From Comamonadaceae bacterium (GTDB lineage: Bacteria > Pseudomonadota > Gammaproteobacteria > Burkholderiales > Burkholderiaceae_C): DNA of 5,764 bases. Shown piece after piece: positions 1 through 5,764 of this stretch. The position numbers and the translations under genes are program-made. Location of the stretch: contig JAJTBK010000313.1 in NCBI GenBank assembly GCA_021286965.1, positions 1 through 5,764 on the forward strand, written 5' to 3'. The notes under the pieces were generated by a model. The model saw only the letters and a program-made list of their open reading frames with translations. It did not search any database and was not told the origin of the DNA. Position 1 is the first letter of the stretch, and each line of letters starts with the position of its first letter.

Positions 1-782
1 AGCATGTGATCCAGGAACGCCCGCGCCCGCTCGTGCCCTGGGTCGGCAAAGAACTCGGCAGCCGGCCGCGCGGCAATCAGTTCGCCCTGGTCCATGAAGG
101 CCACGGTGTGGGCCACCTCGCGCGCAAAGCCCATCTCGTGCGTGACCACGACCATGGTCATGTGCTCCTGCGCCAGCGCCTGCATGGTGCGCAGCACCTC
201 GCCGGTCAGCTCCGGGTCGAGCGCGCTGGTGGGCTCGTCGAACAGCATGATGTCGGGCTGCATACACAGCGCACGCGCGATCGCCACGCGCTGCTTTTGC
301 CCGCCCGACAGGCGTGCGGGGTAGTTGTCGCGCTTTTGCGACAGCCCGACCTTGGCCAGCAGCGCCTCGGCACGGGCCACGGCCTCGGCGCGGGGCGTGC
401 CCTGCACCACCAGGGGCGCCTCGATCAGGTTCTCCAGCACCGTCAGGTGCGGAAAGAGGTTGAAATGCTGGAACACCATGCCGGTCTTGGCGCAGATGCG
501 GCGCAGCTCGGCATCGGGCGCGTAGCGGCAATGGCCGGCGGCATCGGTGTGCACCAGGGTTTCGCCCTCGATGGCGATCTGGCCGGCGTCGATGGTTTCC
601 AGGTGATTGAGGCAGCGCAGCAGCGTGCTCTTGCCCGAGCCCGAGGGCCCGATCACCGCCACCACCTCGCCGCGCGCAACTTGCAGCGAGACGCCGCGCA
701 GCACCTCGTTGGCGCCAAAGCGCTTTTTCACGCCCTGGGCGTCGATCATGGGGGCGGCGGCGTTATTGGTCGAAGCGGGCAT
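1..782 (-). CDS. Polar amino acid ABC transporter ATP-binding protein (3' end cut by window edge)
   Basis: This is the cytoplasmic ATPase subunit that powers the importer encoded by the two genes before it. I translated 260 residues. They show the full set of ABC motifs: Walker A GPSGSGKST at residues 45-53, Q-loop VFQHFNLFPH at 103-112, signature LSGGQKQRVAIARAL at 158-172, Walker B and D-loop IMLFDEPTSALDP at 178-190, and the H-loop VTHEMGFA with His215. The arrangement and wording match the HisP/GlnQ/ArtP class serving polar amino acid importers. The ATG at 782 is preferred because GGAG lies 7 nt upstream; a second in-frame ATG at 749 (MIDAQGVKKRFG) is where many relatives begin but has no ribosome binding site. 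The start overlaps the permease end by 20 bp, suggesting translational coupling. No stop occurs before the edge. The last visible residues, RAFLDHM, resemble the usual C-terminus of the family, so only a few codons are probably missing. The class is certain; the substrate is unknown. Confidence 0.95.
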   Translation of the reverse strand, partial: MPASTNNAAAPMIDAQGVKKRFGANEVLRGVSLQVARGEVVAVIGPSGSGKSTLLRCLNHLETIDAGQIAIEGETLVHTDAAGHCRYAPDAELRRICAKTGMVFQHFNLFPHLTVLENLIEAPLVVQGTPRAEAVARAEALLAKVGLSQKRDNYPARLSGGQKQRVAIARALCMQPDIMLFDEPTSALDPELTGEVLRTMQALAQEHMTMVVVTHEMGFAREVAHTVAFMDQGELIAARPAAEFFADPGHERARAFLDHM

Positions 783-1416
783 AGCGTTGCTCCAGGCGCT
801 GGAAGCCCCAGGTCAGCACCAGGGTCATGACGAGGTAGAAGGCGGCGGCGACGATGAAGGGCGTGGTCGTGAAGTCGCGTTGCACGATGCCGCGCGCGGC
901 GCGCAGCAGGTCGTTGAGCGCCAGCACGTAGATGAGGGAGGTGTCCTTGACCAGCGTAATCGTCTCGTTGCTCATGGGCGGCAGGATGCTGCGCACCATC
1001 TGCGGCAGCACGATGCGGCGCATGGTCTGGCCGTAGTTCATGCCCAGCACCTTGGCGGCCTCGTACTGGCCGCGATCGACCGACTGGATGCCGGCGCGGA
1101 AAATCTCGGCGAAGTAGGCCGCGTAGTTGAGCGCAAAGGCGGCGACGGCGGCAGGAAAGTCCGGCAGGCGCACGCCGATCACCGGCACGAAGGGCAGCTC
1201 AAAGTAGATGAACTGCATCTGCAGCATGAGCGGCGTGCCGCGCATGAGCCAGATGTAGCCATTGACCGCGCCCGACAGGGCCTTGAGCGGCGACAGCCGC
1301 GCCAGCGCCAGCACCAGGCCCAGCGGCACGGCCAGCGCCAAGGTGATGACAAACAGCTTCAAGGTGACGACGGCGCCCTGCGCCAGCGGCCCCAGAAGAG
1401 AGAAAACGTAATCCAT
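763..1416 (-). CDS. Polar amino acid ABC transporter permease (HisM/GlnP family)
   Basis: This is an inner-membrane subunit of 217 residues that forms the translocation path, probably as a homodimer since only one permease gene is present. The family hallmark WLMRGTPLMLQ is at residues 56-66. The cytoplasmic EAA loop that docks on the ATPase reads EAAKVLGMNYGQTMRRIVLP at 119-138, with the conserved EAA, Gly125 and LP. Hydrophobic stretches near residues 8-40, 60-76, 88-105, 155-168 and 187-204 fit the roughly five membrane spans expected. I chose the ATG at 1416 (MDYVFSLLGPLAQG), which fits the family N-terminus; a GAGG lies 11 nt upstream, a rather long spacing. An in-frame GTG at 1443 would add nine residues, but it lies inside a strong hairpin and is unlikely. 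The binding-protein gene is 103 bp upstream and the ATPase gene overlaps the 3' end. Annotators may label it glutamine, cystine or arginine permease, but that specificity cannot be read from this subunit. Confidence 0.95.
   Translation of the reverse strand: MDYVFSLLGPLAQGAVVTLKLFVITLALAVPLGLVLALARLSPLKALSGAVNGYIWLMRGTPLMLQMQFIYFELPFVPVIGVRLPDFPAAVAAFALNYAAYFAEIFRAGIQSVDRGQYEAAKVLGMNYGQTMRRIVLPQMVRSILPPMSNETITLVKDTSLIYVLALNDLLRAARGIVQRDFTTTPFIVAAAFYLVMTLVLTWGFQRLEQRYARFDQ
790..793 (-). promoter_or_regulatory. Ribosome binding site deciding the ATPase start
   Basis: GGAG on the minus strand lies 7 nt before the ATG at 782, inside the end of the permease gene. The alternative ATG at 749 is preceded by a C-rich run (GCCGCCGCCCCC) with no purine-rich site, so the upstream ATG is preferred. 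Confidence 0.6.
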
Positions 1417-1436
1417 AAAGCCCGTGGCCTCAACGC

Positions 1437-1472
1437 AAAACACCGGCAGGCCCCAGACGGGCGCTGCCGGTG
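1437..1472 (-). terminator. Hairpin plus short T-run between binding-protein and permease genes (terminator or attenuator)
   Basis: Read on the minus strand, CACCGGCAG (1472-1464) pairs perfectly over 9 bp with CTGCCGGTG (1449-1441). Inside it, after one bulged C, GCCC (1462-1459) pairs with GGGC (1453-1450) around a 5-nt loop. TTTT (1440-1437) follows directly. This is the form of an intrinsic terminator, although the T-run is short. It lies inside the importer gene cluster, 47 bp after the binding-protein stop and about 20 bp before the permease start, so partial rather than complete termination is the likely role. On the plus strand no T-run follows, so it is oriented for the minus-strand genes. 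Confidence 0.65.
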
Positions 1473-1519
1473 CGGTGTCACACCACGCCGTCCCCAGCGG
1501 GCCGGCGCGGGTGCGAAGC

Positions 1520-2323
1520 TTACTTGATGATGTTTTTACCGAACCATTGTTCGGAAATTTTTGCCGCTGCGCCGTCGGCCTTCATCTCGCCCAGGGCCTT
1601 GTCGAGCTTGCCCAGCAGCTCGGCGTCGTCCTTGCGCACGCCGACGCCGTATTCCTCGGTGCCGAAGTTGTCGGCCAGCACGGCATACGCCTCGGGCTTC
1701 TTGGCAACGTAGTAGCGGCCCACGACCTCATCGACGACCACGGCCTCCAGGCGGCCGGTGGAAAGGTCCATGAGGGCGGTGACGTTGTCGCCAAAGGTCT
1801 TGAAGTCCTTGAACGACTTGAAGACGGCGTCTTCCTTCTTGATGGCGTCCACGGCGCTCGAACCTTCTTGCGCACCCACGATCTTGCCGGCCAAATCGGC
1901 CTTGGCCTTGATGGCCGAGCCGGCGGGCACGACGATGATCTGGTGGTTTTCCATGTAGGGCGCGGTGAAGGCGATGTTCTGCTTGCGCTCTTCGGTGATG
2001 GTCAGGCCGTTCCACAGCGCATCGACGCGCTTGCCCGAGAGCTCAGCCTCTTTCGCGCTCCAGTCGATGGGCTTGAACTCCACCTGCAGGCCCAGGCGCT
2101 TGGCGGCCTCCTTGGCCATGTCGATGTCGAAGCCGACGAGCTCGTTCTTCTCGTCACGAAAGCCCATCGGCGGGAAGTTGTCGTCCAGGCCGACGACGAT
2201 CTTGGTCAGCACCGCAGCGGGCGCCGGCGCCGGCGCGGCGGCAGGGGCGGCGGGCTCTTGCTTGGTGCAACCCGCAAACACGGCGCCCAGGGCGACGAGA
2301 GCAACAGCGGCAAACTTCTTCAT
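1520..2323 (-). CDS. Polar amino acid ABC transporter substrate-binding protein, probable lipoprotein
   Basis: This is the 267-residue extracytoplasmic receptor that delivers substrate to the permease. Residues 1-18 form a signal peptide (MKKF, then a hydrophobic core), followed by the lipobox-like FAGC with Cys19. A flexible Pro/Ala linker covers about 24-38. The solute-binding family 3 signature GFDIDMAKEAAKRL is at 64-77. By analogy with HisJ and GlnH, Arg113 in TITEERKQ should bind the substrate carboxylate and Asp198 in VVVDEVVGRYY its amino group; Ser155-Ser156 in QEGSS lie at another usual contact position. The conserved C-terminal ISEQWFG is at 256-262. The ATG at 2323 has AAGGA 10 nt upstream. 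The gene is first in the importer cluster and lies 156 bp after gltD, with a terminator-like hairpin on each side. The amino acid contacts make an alpha-amino acid ligand likely. Overall it resembles cystine/polar amino acid binders, but I cannot name the ligand. Confidence 0.94.
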   Translation of the reverse strand: MKKFAAVALVALGAVFAGCTKQEPAAPAAAPAPAPAAVLTKIVVGLDDNFPPMGFRDEKNELVGFDIDMAKEAAKRLGLQVEFKPIDWSAKEAELSGKRVDALWNGLTITEERKQNIAFTAPYMENHQIIVVPAGSAIKAKADLAGKIVGAQEGSSAVDAIKKEDAVFKSFKDFKTFGDNVTALMDLSTGRLEAVVVDEVVGRYYVAKKPEAYAVLADNFGTEEYGVGVRKDDAELLGKLDKALGEMKADGAAAKISEQWFGKNIIK

Positions 2324-2369
2324 GGCGTAGCGATCCTTGGCAAAAAAGGAACAAACAAAGGAGGGGGGG

Positions 2370-2406
2370 AAGAACGAAAACCCGCCATTGTCCCATCCTT
2401 GGCGGG
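2370..2406 (-). terminator. Intrinsic terminator after gltD
   Basis: On the minus strand, CCCGCCA (2406-2400) pairs perfectly with TGGCGGG (2387-2381) across a 12-nt loop and is followed at once by TTTTCGTTCTT (2380-2370). A GC-rich 7-bp stem with a T-rich tail, 74 bp after the gltD stop, is a good candidate terminator for the gltBD transcript. It lies 47 bp before the binding-protein start, so it may also act as a leader hairpin for the importer operon if that operon's promoter is upstream of it. Confidence 0.65.
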
Positions 2407-2430
2407 TCGTCCTGCAATTGGAATCAAATC

Positions 2431-2465
2431 AGCTGCCAGCGCTTATGCAGCAAGCGCCAGCAGCT
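2431..2465. repeat. REP-like imperfect inverted repeat
   Basis: Two 14-nt arms, AGCTGCCAGCGCTT (2431-2444) and AAGCGCCAGCAGCT (2452-2465), are inverted copies of each other at 12 of 14 positions (6 bp, two mismatches, 6 bp) around a 7-nt loop. It lies between two operons, is flanked by TCAAA-type AT-rich sequence on both sides, and is not followed by a good T-run. Its wording (AGCTGCT-GCGCTT, then AAGCGCT-AGCT) resembles a repeat I recall as scattered between genes in Comamonadaceae genomes; that part is memory, not shown here. A partial match occurs at 4018-4036. Confidence 0.55.
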
Positions 2466-2470
2466 ATCAA
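2442..2470 (-). promoter_or_regulatory. Possible sigma70-type promoter for the importer operon
   Basis: On the minus strand TTGATA (2470-2465, 5 of 6 to the -35 consensus) is followed after exactly 17 nt by CATAAG (2447-2442, 4 of 6 to the -10 consensus). It begins 10 bp after the gltD stop and would start a transcript near 2435, giving a leader of about 110 nt before the binding-protein gene. It overlaps the REP-like repeat, so the match may be a by-product of that element. No better promoter was found between gltD and the binding-protein gene. Confidence 0.3.
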
Positions 2471-2479
2471 AACCATAGT

Positions 2480-3958
<1,479 letters not shown>

Positions 3959-3968
3959 GATCGTGGTG

Positions 3969-3974
3969 TCCTTT
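3969..3974 (-). promoter_or_regulatory. Ribosome binding site deciding the gltD start
   Basis: AAAGGA on the minus strand lies 10 nt before the ATG at 3958, within the 36-bp gltB-gltD gap. It supports this ATG over the TTG at 3985, which is preceded only by CGCGGCC. Confidence 0.65.
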
Positions 3975-3994
3975 GCTGTCTTCAAGGCCGCGCT

Positions 3995-5764
<1,770 letters not shown>

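Noticed and set aside
6..830. Long plus-strand open frame of 274 codons at the left end
   Set aside because: It lies antisense to the ATPase gene, which has every ABC motif. The predicted protein is His/Arg/Gly/Ala-rich with no recognisable domain, a usual by-product of high-GC coding sequence.
1414..1443. GTG start at 1443 for the permease
   Set aside because: It lies within the stem of the hairpin at 1441-1472, and the added residues (MFCVEATGF) do not fit the family N-terminus; the ATG at 1416 does.
1473..1500. Short palindrome GGTGTCACACC just after the binding-protein gene
   Set aside because: It is an 11-nt near-palindrome with a one-base centre, too short to be a stable hairpin and without a second copy; as an operator it would be misplaced downstream of the first gene.
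607..1527. Long plus-strand open frame of 306 codons
   Set aside because: It is antisense to the permease and part of the ATPase gene, has a biased His/Arg/Gln-rich composition and shows no family motif.

Overview
The window looks like an ordinary chromosomal stretch of a high-GC betaproteobacterium, most likely a member of the Comamonadaceae (Acidovorax-like). This rests on the strong G/C bias at third codon positions, the proteobacterial NADPH-type glutamate synthase pair, and an intergenic inverted repeat of a kind I recall from that family. The placement is inference; no rRNA or other marker gene is present. All five recognisable genes lie on the minus strand, so transcription runs from high to low coordinates.

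Right part (5764 to 2480): the 3' third of gltB (large subunit of glutamate synthase, cut by the window edge) is followed after 36 bp by a complete gltD (small subunit). Together they form the NADPH-dependent glutamate synthase (GOGAT), the ammonia-assimilation enzyme that makes two glutamates from glutamine and 2-oxoglutarate.

Middle (2479 to 2324): a 156-bp intergenic region holds, in transcription order, a possible sigma70-type promoter, a REP-like imperfect inverted repeat overlapping it, a GC-rich hairpin followed by a T-rich run (a good intrinsic terminator for gltBD), and a leader without any A that runs up to the ribosome binding site of the next gene.

Left part (2323 to 1): a three-gene polar amino acid ABC importer in the order substrate-binding protein, permease, ATPase. 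A second hairpin with a short T-run lies between the binding-protein and permease genes, where it could lower expression of the membrane parts relative to the binding protein. Permease and ATPase genes overlap by 20 bp. The ATPase gene runs off the left edge, probably only a few codons before its stop.

The genes form a coherent nitrogen and amino acid metabolism neighbourhood: GOGAT makes glutamate and the importer brings in an amino acid that the sequence alone does not identify. I found no CRISPR array, tRNA, insertion sequence, phage gene or defence gene, and no evidence of a new biological system. The points worth checking are regulatory: the layout of the gltD to binding-protein spacer, the internal hairpin of the importer operon, and a repeat fragment that seems to have become part of the gltB 3' coding end.
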